From Nocardiopsis algeriensis (GTDB lineage: Bacteria > Actinomycetota > Actinomycetes > Streptosporangiales > Streptosporangiaceae), in assembly GCF_014203695.1 (NCBI RefSeq), contig NZ_JACHJO010000001.1:1-64000 (forward strand): a DNA stretch of 64,000 bases, given 5' to 3'. Below the pieces are notes generated by a model. It did not search any database, had not been told where the DNA came from, and saw only the letters and a program-made list of their open reading frames with translations. Shown piece after piece: positions 1-11,371 of the stretch. A program made the translations under genes and the position numbers. Every line of letters starts with the position of its first letter. Position 1 is the stretch's first letter.

Positions 1-31
1 CACCCTTGTTGTTCCTCCTCCCCGCGGTACC

Positions 32-50
32 GTGTCGTATATTTTGACAC
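32..50. promoter_or_regulatory. AT-rich palindrome GTGTC-N9-GACAC, possible operator
   Basis: Two 5-base inverted arms enclose an AT-rich spacer that stands out in very GC-rich DNA. It lies about 100 bases beyond the 3' end of guaB3, so it probably belongs to a gene left of the window. I cannot name a regulator for it. Confidence 0.2.
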
Positions 51-154
51 CCAACCTGGGTACATTGTTCCACAACCCCATCGCACCCCCCCCCCGGGGG
101 ACGTGTGGGTGGGGGGCCCCGCTGTTGGGGGCCACCCCTCCCTCGGATGTCGGA

Positions 155-1270
155 TCAGTGGTGCGGGTTGACCACGACCTCCACCCGCTGGAACTCCTTG
201 AGGTCGGTGTAGCCGGAGGTGGCCATCGTGCGGCGCAGCGCGCCCATGAGGTTCATGGAGCCGTCGCTGGTGGCGGCGGGGCCGTGCAGGATCGACCTCA
301 GGTCGCCGATGGTGCCCACCCGCACGCGCTCGCCGCGCGGCAGCTCGTGGTGGTGCGCCTCACTGCCCCAGTGGTAGCCGCCGCCGGGCGCCTCGGTGGC
401 GCGGGCCAGCGGCGAGCCCACCATGACCGCGTCGGCACCGCAGGCCAGGGCCTTGGCGATGTCGCCGCTGGTGGTCATGCCGCCGTCGGCGATGACGTGC
501 ACGTAGCGGCCGCCCGACTCGTCGAGGTAGTCGCGGCGGGCGGCGGCCACGTCCCCGAGCGCGCTGGCCATCGGCACGGCCACGCCCAGGACGGGGCGGG
601 TGGTGTGGCCCGAACCGCCGCCGAAGCCGACCAGGACACCCGCGGCGCCGGTGCGCATCAGGTGCAGGGCGGCCGTGTAGGTGGCGCAGCCGCCGACGAC
701 CACCGGCACGTCGAGGTCGTAGATGAACTGCTTGAGGTTGAGCGGCTCGGCACGCCCGGACACGTGCTCGGCCGACACCGTGGTGCCGCGGATGACGAAG
801 ATGTCCACGCCCGCGTCGACGACCGCCTTGTGGTACTGGGCGGTGCGCTGCGGGGACAGGCGGGCCGCGGTGACCAGGCCGGCGTCGCGGATCTGCTCGA
901 TCCGGCGGCCGATCAGCTCCTCCTGGATGGGCGCGGCGTAGATCTCCTGGAGCCTGCGGGTGGCCGAGGCGTCGTCGAGCTCGCGGATCTCCTCCAGCAG
1001 CGGCTCGGGGTCCTCGTAGCGGGTCCACAGGCCTTCGAGGTCGAGCACGCCCAGGCCGCCCAGCTCACCGATGGCCATGACCGTCTTCGGGGAGGCGACG
1101 CTGTCCATGGGACTGACCATCAGCGGCGTCTCGAACCGGTAGGCGTCGATCTGCCAGGCGATCGACACCTCCTCGGGATCCCGCGTCCGCCGGGCGGGCA
1201 CGATGCCGATCTCATCGAGCTCGTAGGCCCGGCGTCCGTTCTTGCCCAGCCCGATCTCCACCTGAGACAA
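155..1270 (-). CDS. guaB3: GuaB3 family IMP dehydrogenase-related protein
   Basis: A (beta/alpha)8 barrel protein of about 371 residues, close to the usual length of the actinobacterial GuaB3 family, and without the CBS pair found in GuaB. The start is set by the conserved N-terminus EIGLGKNGRRAYELDEI. I prefer TTG at 1270, which has GAGGGG nine bases upstream; GTG at 1261 is the alternative. Phosphate-binding loops are visible (ADGGMTTSGDIAKALA). The loop that carries the catalytic cysteine in GuaB (GPGSICTTR) reads GGGSGHTTR here, so that cysteine is missing. IMP dehydrogenase activity therefore should not be assumed. It lies downstream of guaB, but a strong hairpin separates the two, so it may be transcribed separately. 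Confidence 0.93.
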   Translation of the reverse strand: MSQVEIGLGKNGRRAYELDEIGIVPARRTRDPEEVSIAWQIDAYRFETPLMVSPMDSVASPKTVMAIGELGGLGVLDLEGLWTRYEDPEPLLEEIRELDDASATRRLQEIYAAPIQEELIGRRIEQIRDAGLVTAARLSPQRTAQYHKAVVDAGVDIFVIRGTTVSAEHVSGRAEPLNLKQFIYDLDVPVVVGGCATYTAALHLMRTGAAGVLVGFGGGSGHTTRPVLGVAVPMASALGDVAAARRDYLDESGGRYVHVIADGGMTTSGDIAKALACGADAVMVGSPLARATEAPGGGYHWGSEAHHHELPRGERVRVGTIGDLRSILHGPAATSDGSMNLMGALRRTMATSGYTDLKEFQRVEVVVNPHH

Positions 1271-1358
1271 CGCTTCGATCCCCTCTGACGTGCTGTGCCG
1301 GACGACCGACCGGCCCTTCTCCTGCCGCCGGAAGTCTATCGGCACACGGCCCCGCAGC

Positions 1359-1395
1359 CGGTCGGGCCGCCCGGGAGTCCCGGGCGGCCCGACCG
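1359..1395 (-). terminator. 17-bp perfect hairpin between guaB and guaB3
   Basis: Arms 1359-1375 and 1379-1395 are perfectly complementary around a three-base loop. It sits 9 bases beyond the guaB stop codon. No T-run follows, which is common for hairpin terminators in high-GC actinomycetes. Confidence 0.6.
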
Positions 1396-1404
1396 TCGCC
1401 GGTG

Positions 1405-3265
<1,861 letters not shown>

Positions 3266-3919
3266 TCAGGGGACGAGGCGGTTCGCCACGGCCACCTGCC
3301 GAAGCCGAGCAATAGCTCGGTGCTGGGCAACCCGTACCGCCCCCGCCGACATCCCAAGTACATGTCCCGTCTCATCCGCTGTCAGTCCTGCGACCACCCT
3401 CATGATCAGCAGTTTGCGCTGCTGCTCGGGCAGCTCGTCGAGGAGCTCCCGTGCGTGCTGGGCCTCGATGACCCGTACCGCCGCCTCCTCCGGCCCCGGT
3501 CCCTCGTCGGGGTGCTCGGGCACGGAGTCGGTCGGGACCGTCTCCACCCTCCCCGCGACGCGGAGGGTGTCGGCCACCTTGTGGGCCGCGATCCCGAAGA
3601 CGAAGGACGCGAAGGGCCGTCCCCTGTCCTGGTAGCGCGGCAGTGCCGTGAGCAGGGCGATGCACACTTCCTGTGCCACGTCGTCGGAGTAGTGGGACAG
3701 GCCCGAGACCCTGGCCAGGCGGGACCGGCAGTACCGGACCACCATCGGCCGGACCTCGCGCAGGAGCGAGTCCAGCGCCCCGTCCTCCCCCCGGACGGCG
3801 CGCGACCCCAGGCGGTTCAGCCCCGTGTCGCGCGCGGCGGAATCGGAGTCCCCGTGCGTTCCTGGCCGCTGCGCGGTAGCGCCCCCCCGTGCGCCTGCAT
3901 CCGTCACGTATCGAATCAT
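3266..3919 (-). CDS. sigD: RNA polymerase sigma factor, SigD/ShbA type
   Basis: An extracytoplasmic-function-type sigma factor of about 217 residues. Region 2 is at roughly residues 50-120 ([19 protein letters not shown], then [15 protein letters not shown], the -10 recognition helices). Region 4 is at roughly 155-210 ([18 protein letters not shown], then the helix-turn-helix [18 protein letters not shown]). Its place between groEL and guaB matches M. tuberculosis sigD and Streptomyces shbA; ShbA is known to drive transcription of the principal sigma factor gene in Streptomyces. The N-terminal 40 residues are low-complexity and the start could be further in. No adjacent anti-sigma gene is seen. 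Confidence 0.9.
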   Translation of the reverse strand: MIRYVTDAGARGGATAQRPGTHGDSDSAARDTGLNRLGSRAVRGEDGALDSLLREVRPMVVRYCRSRLARVSGLSHYSDDVAQEVCIALLTALPRYQDRGRPFASFVFGIAAHKVADTLRVAGRVETVPTDSVPEHPDEGPGPEEAAVRVIEAQHARELLDELPEQQRKLLIMRVVAGLTADETGHVLGMSAGAVRVAQHRAIARLRQVAVANRLVP

Positions 3920-4051
3920 GCCCCGGCCGGCAGACCTGTCTGCTCCAATCGCCAGCTACGGAATGGTTACATTTTGGAGAAAACGCCCCAAAACACCACG
4001 CAGATCGCACGATAAGTAACCGTCAGCGTGATAAAGGCCTCCATCGGAAAC

Positions 4052-4082
4052 GGGCCGGCCCGGGGCGTCCCCGGACCGGCCC
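4052..4082 (-). terminator. groEL terminator hairpin
   Basis: Two 14-base arms (4052-4065 and 4069-4082), one mismatch, three-base loop, followed on the minus strand by GTTTCC. It lies 17 bases past the groEL stop codon. Confidence 0.7.
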
Positions 4083-4098
4083 GCGCACATCCGGCGGA

Positions 4099-5823
<1,725 letters not shown>

Positions 5824-6135
5824 CTACTTCTCGACGACCGCGAGGATGTCGCGGGCGGAGAGGACCAGGTACTCCTCGCCGTCGTACTTGACCTCGGTGC
5901 CGCCGTACTTGCTGTAGAGGACGATGTCGCCGACCTTCACGTCCAGCGGAATGCGGTTCTCGCCCTCGTCGTCCCAGCGGCCCGGACCCACGGCCAGGAT
6001 CTCGCCCTCCTGGGGCTTCTCCTTGGCGGTGTCCGGGATGACCAGACCGGAAGCGGTGGTCTGCTCGGCCTCGAGCGTCTTGACCACGACGCGGTCCTCG
6101 AGCGGCTTCAGCACGGTCTTGGTGGCGGTCGACAC
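5824..6135 (-). CDS. groES: Co-chaperonin GroES
   Basis: A 103-residue cap of the GroEL chamber. Conserved segments: [11 protein letters not shown] at the N-terminus, the mobile loop [18 protein letters not shown], and [16 protein letters not shown]. The GTG start at 6135 is chosen because GGGGGAGG lies 8 bases upstream and because it matches family N-termini; the reading frame stays open for 17 more codons. First gene of the groES-groEL operon, with a leader of about 130 bases carrying the CIRCE palindrome. Confidence 0.96.
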   Translation of the reverse strand: MSTATKTVLKPLEDRVVVKTLEAEQTTASGLVIPDTAKEKPQEGEILAVGPGRWDDEGENRIPLDVKVGDIVLYSKYGGTEVKYDGEEYLVLSARDILAVVEK

Positions 6136-6263
6136 TGTAGTGACCTCCCCCTTCAAGGTTTGGGTGTCCTGTACTTCGGCCCGCACGGTGGCACGGACCG
6201 GTTACGAAAAAGGGACGACCACGGCGGCCTGTCGTCGCGGGTGCCAGACCGGCCTCGTCGTGG

Positions 6264-6290
6264 TTAGCACTCTACCCCTGAGAGTGCCAG
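6264..6290 (-). promoter_or_regulatory. CIRCE element (HrcA operator) of groES-groEL
   Basis: TTAGCACTC, nine bases, then GAGTGCCAG. The left arm is the exact CIRCE consensus and the right arm differs only in its last bases. Known in many bacteria as the binding site of the heat-shock repressor HrcA. Position 130 bases upstream of groES fits repression at the promoter. Confidence 0.93.
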
Positions 6291-6428
6291 AATGGAAATG
6301 TGTCCGTGACCCCTGGCCGGTGGGGCCGACGGAACCTCCCGCTCTGTCCGGACGTGTCCGGGACATGGCCCGCGCGTCGGATCGGGCAGGACGCACCAGC
6401 CACTTCTTTCCCACCGAGGGAGATCCCC

Positions 6429-7667
6429 ATGCGCGTTCCCGCCTTCGAGGCGCTCCTGACCGACGCGGGCCGGGAGGTGCTGGCGGGGGTGGACCGCGAC
6501 CTGGCCGTCCGCGACGGGCTCGCCGCCGCCTCCCGCCTGCGCGAGGACCCGCGCGTGGCCGCCCTCGCCCCCGACCTGCCCGTCGCCGAGCTGGTGAACG
6601 CGGTCCTCACCCAGGTGTCGCTGCGCGAGCGCGGCCGGGCCAAGTTCGGCGACCTGGCCGAGCGGATGTACTTCACGCCCGACGGCCTGGAGCAGTCCAC
6701 CCGCCGGTCCGTCGCCGAGTACCGCGCGGATCGGACCGGCGCGGTGGCGGCCGGCGCCGCCGCCGGCGACGTGTGCTGCGGAATCGGAGCCGACCTGCTG
6801 GCGCTGGCCCGCCGCGGCGTCGCGGTGGAGGGGGTGGAGCTGGACCCGCTGACGGCGGCGGTGGCGCGGGCCAACATCGCGGCGCTGGGTCTGGAGGACA
6901 CGGCGCGGGTGCGCGTGGGGGACGCCGCGGAGGTCTCCCCCGGCCGCTACCCCCTCCTGTTCTGCGACCCGGCGCGGCGCGGCGGGCGAGGGCGGGTGTT
7001 CGACCCCGCCGCCTACTCACCGCCGTGGGACGACGCGGTGGCACTGGCCCGGGGGTCGGAGGCGGCATGTCTGAAGGCGGCCCCGGGCATCCCCCACGAG
7101 GCCCTGCCCGCGGGCGCGTCCGCCGAGTGGATCTCGGTGGACGGCGAGCTCAAGGAGGCGGCGCTGTGGTTCGGGGCCCTGGCCGGGGGGCCGCGCCGGA
7201 GGGCGACCGCGCTGAGCGAGCGCGGGCGCGCGCCCGCCTTCCTGGACGAGGACCCCGATCTGGGGCCGGCACCCGTGGCGCCGGCCCGCCGCTACCTGTA
7301 CGACCCCGACCCCGCCGTGGTGCGCTCGCACCTGGTGGCGGAGGCCGCCGCCCGCGTGGACGGCACCCTGCTGGACGGGCAGATCGCCTACTTCACGGCC
7401 GACCGCGCGGTGGCCTCGCCGCTGTGGCGGGTCCTGGAGATCACCGAGGTGATGCCGTTCTCCCTGAAGCGCCTGAGGTCGGCGCTGCGCGAGCGCGGTG
7501 TGGGGACGGTGGTGCTCAAGAAGCGGGGATCGGCCGTGGACACCGAGAAGCTCCGCCGGGACCTGCGGACCTCGGGCCCGGAAACGGCGACGGTGGTCCT
7601 CACCCGGATCGGCACAAGGCCCTTCTCCCTGCTGTGCCGCGAGGTCGCGGCCCCGGCACAGGACTGA
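6429..7667 (+). CDS. Class I SAM-dependent methyltransferase with THUMP-like C-terminus
   Basis: 412 residues. Motif I of the SAM-binding Rossmann fold is at about residue 115 (GDVCCGIGADLLALARRG), motif II follows (VEGVELDPLTAAVARAN), and motif IV is CDPARRG. The C-terminal 120 residues match the THUMP-like domain that follows this methyltransferase in actinobacteria, which suggests an RNA substrate; the target is not known. ATG at 6429 has GGGAGA upstream. Divergent from groES, with 140 bases of shared promoter region. Confidence 0.85.
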   Translation: MRVPAFEALLTDAGREVLAGVDRDLAVRDGLAAASRLREDPRVAALAPDLPVAELVNAVLTQVSLRERGRAKFGDLAERMYFTPDGLEQSTRRSVAEYRADRTGAVAAGAAAGDVCCGIGADLLALARRGVAVEGVELDPLTAAVARANIAALGLEDTARVRVGDAAEVSPGRYPLLFCDPARRGGRGRVFDPAAYSPPWDDAVALARGSEAACLKAAPGIPHEALPAGASAEWISVDGELKEAALWFGALAGGPRRRATALSERGRAPAFLDEDPDLGPAPVAPARRYLYDPDPAVVRSHLVAEAAARVDGTLLDGQIAYFTADRAVASPLWRVLEITEVMPFSLKRLRSALRERGVGTVVLKKRGSAVDTEKLRRDLRTSGPETATVVLTRIGTRPFSLLCREVAAPAQD

Positions 7668-8000
7668 CGGGGACCGGATCGTTATCTCGGGGAGCGAGAT
7701 CTTCGGGTTTCCCCTGGGGAGGGCGGCGAACGTGTCGTTAGACTGATCCCGCTTATTCCTCCTTCTCATGGGTTCACCCGGAAGGCCGTGATTGCGTGGG
7801 ACCGCTCCTGCGGTGCGCGGCGAACACGGCCCCTGCCTCTTTTGTGCACACGCAGTCACATTGTCATCACAAAAAGGGACGCGCCGTGCGGGAGCACCTC
7901 CCGGCCGGGGACCATCGAGAACCCGACCTTCCCGGAATCCACCGTTCGTCCCCCCGGGGAGCAGGGATCGGGAGCGCCAGAGAAAGCAAGGAGCAGCTCG
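7668..8000 (+). other. Leader/promoter region of the coiled-coil gene
   Basis: No gene recognised. A small hairpin ATCTCG-GGGAG-CGAGAT (7684-7700) lies 17 bases after the methyltransferase stop and may be its terminator. The reading frame of the next gene is open back to 7788, but no better start or ribosome binding site than the one at 8001 was found. Confidence 0.4.
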
Positions 8001-10181
8001 GTGGAACAGAATCACAACTTCCTCAACGGGGGAGGCCAGGCAGGGATCTCCGACCGCATGCGCGACCTGCTCTCCCAGGCGGCCAACGAGCACGACGCCG
8101 AGCAGAAGTCGCAGGGAGCGGTCAACGAGGAGATGCGCCAGCGCCTGGAGGGCATGGAGTGGCTCCTGCGTGAGCTGCGCGAGCGCGAGCTCGTCTCCCT
8201 GGCGGAGTCGATCACCGTGGTCAACGGCCGGATCGACGACTTCCTCGCCCGCCCGCCGGAATGGGCCGAGACCCTGGCCGAGCACATCGAGCTCGTCGGA
8301 CGCCAGGTCAAGCCGCTGTCGGACATGCCCGCCCTGCGCGCCGACACCCAGCGCATCGCCGGCCACCTGGACACGGTCCTCACCCGCATGCAGCGGCTGG
8401 CCGAGACCGGCAACCGCACCGCCGAGCAGGTCGGCGAGATCGCCGAGCGCCTGAACGGGATCGACGCGGCCGTGTCGGCCCGCCTGGACGCCCTGGACGG
8501 CGCACTCGCCTCGCTCACCGAGCGCGCCGAGGCGATCGAGTCCTCCCTCACCTCCCTCGCCGAGACCTCCGGCACCCGCCACGGAGAGCTCTCCGACGCC
8601 CTCGCCGAGGGCCGCTCCCAGATCGCCGAGGCCGTCTCGGCGGCCCGCAAGGAGCTGGCCGGCGCGATCGGCGAGAGCCGCGAGGCCCTCACCGCGGCCG
8701 ACTCCGCCCTGGGCGAGACCGTCACCGCGAAGGTCGCCGAGGCCGCCGCCGAGCTGCGCACCCTGGTCGAGGAGCGCACCGAGGCCCTGGGCACCTCCGC
8801 CGAGACCCGGGACACCGAACTGCGCGCCTTCGTCGAGGAGCAGGACCGGACGCTCCTGGCCCGCCTCCAGGAGAACACCGGCGAGCTCGGCGAGCGCACC
8901 CGCGCCCTCGCCGAGGAGCTCTCCGCCCTGGCCGCCGCCTCCGGGGAGCGCCACGAGGACCTCACCGCCAAGGTCGGCGACACCGCCGCCGAGCTGCGCA
9001 CCCTGGTCGAGGAGCGCACCGAGGCCCTGAGCACCTCCGCCGAGACCCGGGACACCGAACTGCGCGCCCTGGTCGAGGAGCAGGACCGGGCCCTGGCCGC
9101 CAAGCTCACCGAGAACGTGGGATACCTGAGCACCCAGGCCGAGGAGAACAACGCCGAGGTCACCGCCGCCGTCGCCGACGTCACCGGTTCGCTCGCCAAG
9201 CTGCGCGAGGACCACGCGTCCTCGCTCACCGAGATCCGCGCCCACCTGCGCCAGCGCCTGTCCGAGATCGGCGAGCAGGTCGAGCTGGGCCGCACCGAGG
9301 CCCGTGAGCAGACCGAGTCCGCCGCCGAGCGGATGCGCGAGCTCCTCACCGAGCGCACCGAGGCCCTCGGCACCCGGATCACCGAGGACAGCGAGCGGGC
9401 CGCCGCCGGGTTCACCGAGCTCAGGACGTTCGTCGAGGAGAACTCCGCCAAGCTCGCCGCCGACTCCGAGAAGCGCACCCGGGAGCTCACCGAGTCCCTC
9501 ACCGAGCAGTCCGAGGCCCACCGGACCGCGCTCGACGAGCGGCTGGAGCGCCAGCGCGAGACGCTCACCGGCAAGATCGACAGCCACCTGACGCAGATCA
9601 CCGGCAAGGTCGACCACGAGCTGGGCCGCCTCACCGACCGGTTCGACACCTTCGAGGGACACTTCGAGGGCAGCTTCGAGAGTGTCGGCGGACGCCTGGA
9701 CGGCATCAACGGACGCCTGGACGGCATCGACGGCCGGGTCAGCGGTGTCGAGGGCAAGTTCGAGGGCGTCAACGGGCACTTCGAGGGGGTGGACGGCCGT
9801 ATGGAGGCCATCGACGACCGCCTGGAGGCCCTCAACCAGCGCCTCCACCAGCTGCCGCAGAGCCTGGAGGTCAGCGAGCTGCACCGCCGCCTGACCGAGC
9901 TGGTCGACCGGCCGCAGAAGGACTACACCGACAAGCTCGACGAGATCGACGCACACGTCACCTCGGCGGCCGACCCGGTGCTGCGCGAGCTCAAGCAGCG
10001 CCCCGACCGCCACGAGCTGGAGGAGACCGTCACCGAGGCGGTCGAGAACTCCCACGACGACATCACCAAGCGGTTCGCCTCCCTGGAGGAGACCGTGCTC
10101 GCCCTCGCCGAGGCGCTCCTGCGCCCGAGCCGCGACGGCAAGCCGCGCAAGCGCCGCCGCGACGAGGACGACGACGAGTAG
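8001..10181 (+). CDS. Large coiled-coil repeat protein, function unknown
   Basis: 726 residues, acidic, almost entirely predicted helix rich in Glu, Ala, Leu, Thr and Arg with few aromatics. No signal peptide, membrane segment or enzymatic domain is visible. The start GTG 8001 has AAGGAG ten bases upstream. Residues about 160-560 are long coiled coil. An 80-residue unit is duplicated in tandem (core AELRTLVEERTEAL). Residues 565-620 are seven-residue repeats of the type RLDGING/RLDGIDG/KFEGVNG. The protein ends in a charged tail KPRKRRRDEDDDE. The architecture resembles a cytoskeletal or scaffold filament (as in Scy/FilP of Streptomyces), but similarity to either is not established. It stands alone and ends in a strong terminator. 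Confidence 0.8.
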   Translation: MEQNHNFLNGGGQAGISDRMRDLLSQAANEHDAEQKSQGAVNEEMRQRLEGMEWLLRELRERELVSLAESITVVNGRIDDFLARPPEWAETLAEHIELVGRQVKPLSDMPALRADTQRIAGHLDTVLTRMQRLAETGNRTAEQVGEIAERLNGIDAAVSARLDALDGALASLTERAEAIESSLTSLAETSGTRHGELSDALAEGRSQIAEAVSAARKELAGAIGESREALTAADSALGETVTAKVAEAAAELRTLVEERTEALGTSAETRDTELRAFVEEQDRTLLARLQENTGELGERTRALAEELSALAAASGERHEDLTAKVGDTAAELRTLVEERTEALSTSAETRDTELRALVEEQDRALAAKLTENVGYLSTQAEENNAEVTAAVADVTGSLAKLREDHASSLTEIRAHLRQRLSEIGEQVELGRTEAREQTESAAERMRELLTERTEALGTRITEDSERAAAGFTELRTFVEENSAKLAADSEKRTRELTESLTEQSEAHRTALDERLERQRETLTGKIDSHLTQITGKVDHELGRLTDRFDTFEGHFEGSFESVGGRLDGINGRLDGIDGRVSGVEGKFEGVNGHFEGVDGRMEAIDDRLEALNQRLHQLPQSLEVSELHRRLTELVDRPQKDYTDKLDEIDAHVTSAADPVLRELKQRPDRHELEETVTEAVENSHDDITKRFASLEETVLALAEALLRPSRDGKPRKRRRDEDDDE
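8743..9069 (+). repeat. Tandem 240-bp duplication inside the coiled-coil gene
   Basis: Bases 8743-8829 recur at 8983-9069 exactly 240 bases later with about one mismatch in the core, giving an 80-residue protein period. A more diverged third copy of the motif (LLTERTEALGTR) follows near 9350. Confidence 0.8.
9693..9839 (+). repeat. Seven-codon repeat tract
   Basis: Seven consecutive heptads of the form [RKH]-[LFVM]-x-[GA]-[IVL]-[NDE]-x encode residues 565-613 of the coiled-coil protein. The regular hydrophobic positions 2 and 5 fit a coiled coil. Confidence 0.8.
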
Positions 10182-10188
10182 TCCCTGT

Positions 10189-10228
10189 GCGGAGGGGGCG
10201 GGAGGCAGCTGCCTCCCGCCCCCTCCGC
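10189..10228 (+). terminator. Perfect 40-base palindrome, bidirectional terminator
   Basis: Twenty bases are followed directly by their complement, centred on CAGCTG, between the convergent coiled-coil and oxidoreductase genes. TTT follows on the plus strand. Confidence 0.8.
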
Positions 10229-10244
10229 TTTCGCCGCCGGGTCC

Positions 10245-11213
10245 TCAGACGGTGAAGACGATCTTGCCGAACTGCTCGCCCTCGGCCATCGCGCGGAAGC
10301 CCTCCCTCGCCTCCGACAGCGGCAGCACCCGGTCGATCACGGGGCGCACACCGGTGCGTGCGCACATCTCCGCGAGGGCGCCCAGCTCGTCGCGGGTGCC
10401 CATCGTCGAACCGATGACCCGCAGCTGGAGGAAGAACACCCGGGTCAGCTCGGCCGGCGGGGCGTCACCGCTGGTGGCACCGCAGACGACGACGGCGCCG
10501 CCGGGTTTGAGCGAGCGCACCGAGTGCGCCCAGGTGGCCTGGCCGACCGATTCGAACACGGCGTCCACCCGCTCGGGCAGCCGCTCCCCGGTGGGCAGCG
10601 CCGCGTAGGCGCCCAGTTCGAGGGCCTTGGCGCGCTTGGCCTCGCTGCGGCTGGTGACGTAGACGCGGTGCCCGGCCTGCACGGCCAGGCGGACGAGGGC
10701 CACGGACACGCCGCCGCCCGCGCCCTGCACCAGCACGGTGGAGCCGGGACGCAGGTCGGCCTTGCCGAAGAGCATGCTGTAGGCGGTCAGCCAGGCGGTG
10801 GGCAGGCAGGCCGCCTCCTCGAAGGTCAGCTCGGGCGGTTTGGGCAGCAGGTTGCGCCGCGGTACCAGGAGCTTCTCGGCGAACGTGCCGTCGTACCTCT
10901 CCGAGAGCAGGGTCCGCCCGGGGTCCTTGGTCTCGTCGCCGCCTCCGGCCGCCGGGTCGCCCACGACGGCGTGGACGACGACCTCGTTGCCGTCCTCGTC
11001 CACGCCCGCCGCGTCGCAGCCCAGGACCATGGGCAGCCGTTCCTCGGGCAGGCCGACGCCGCGCAGGCTCCACAGGTCGTGGTGGTTGAGCGAGGCGGCC
11101 CGGACGTCGACCACCGCCCAGCCGTCGCGCGGCTCGGGGTCGGGCCGCTCACCGGCCTCGAGTCCGGAGAGCGGGTCGTCGGGCGAGATGCGTGCAGCTG
11201 TGATCGCGAACAT
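10245..11213 (-). CDS. Zinc-type alcohol dehydrogenase / quinone oxidoreductase family protein
   Basis: 322 residues of the medium-chain dehydrogenase/reductase superfamily. GroES-like N-terminal domain (ASLNHHDLWSLRG, LGCDAAGV) and a Rossmann domain with VLVQGAGGGVSVALVRLA, an NADPH-type AxGGGV loop. The structural-zinc cysteine cluster is absent, which favours a quinone-oxidoreductase-like enzyme over a true alcohol dehydrogenase. The substrate is unknown. Transcribed alone; an inverted-repeat element lies 50 bases upstream of its start and may overlap its promoter. Confidence 0.85.
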   Translation of the reverse strand: MFAITAARISPDDPLSGLEAGERPDPEPRDGWAVVDVRAASLNHHDLWSLRGVGLPEERLPMVLGCDAAGVDEDGNEVVVHAVVGDPAAGGGDETKDPGRTLLSERYDGTFAEKLLVPRRNLLPKPPELTFEEAACLPTAWLTAYSMLFGKADLRPGSTVLVQGAGGGVSVALVRLAVQAGHRVYVTSRSEAKRAKALELGAYAALPTGERLPERVDAVFESVGQATWAHSVRSLKPGGAVVVCGATSGDAPPAELTRVFFLQLRVIGSTMGTRDELGALAEMCARTGVRPVIDRVLPLSEAREGFRAMAEGEQFGKIVFTV

Positions 11214-11262
11214 GCCCCACAGCCAACCACGGCGACCGAATCCGGGCCCGCCGCGGCACCGC

Positions 11263-11323
11263 GATGATCTTGTACTTATAGCTCAGCTCGATGCGCGAAC
11301 CGAGCTATAAGTACAAGATCATC
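11263..11323. repeat. GTGATCTTGTAC-family inverted-repeat element, copy A
   Basis: Perfect 22-base arms at 11263-11284 and 11302-11323 (left arm starts GATGATCTTGTACTTATAGC) around a 17-base loop. Located 49 bases past the stop of the FG-GAP gene and 50 bases before the start of the oxidoreductase gene. Its ends match four other elements in this window. Confidence 0.85.
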
Positions 11324-11371
11324 CAGGTCAGGCCCCTTCTCGTTCCATCGGCACCGCTTCCGGTCGGCCCG

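Noticed and set aside
9693..9839. Regular repeats as a possible CRISPR-like array
   Set aside because: The 21-base units have no spacers and encode in-frame protein heptads.
7017..10055. A 1012-codon minus-strand frame opposite the coiled-coil gene
   Set aside because: It mirrors the plus-strand repeats (LGELG-type low complexity), has no ribosome binding site and overlaps two real genes.
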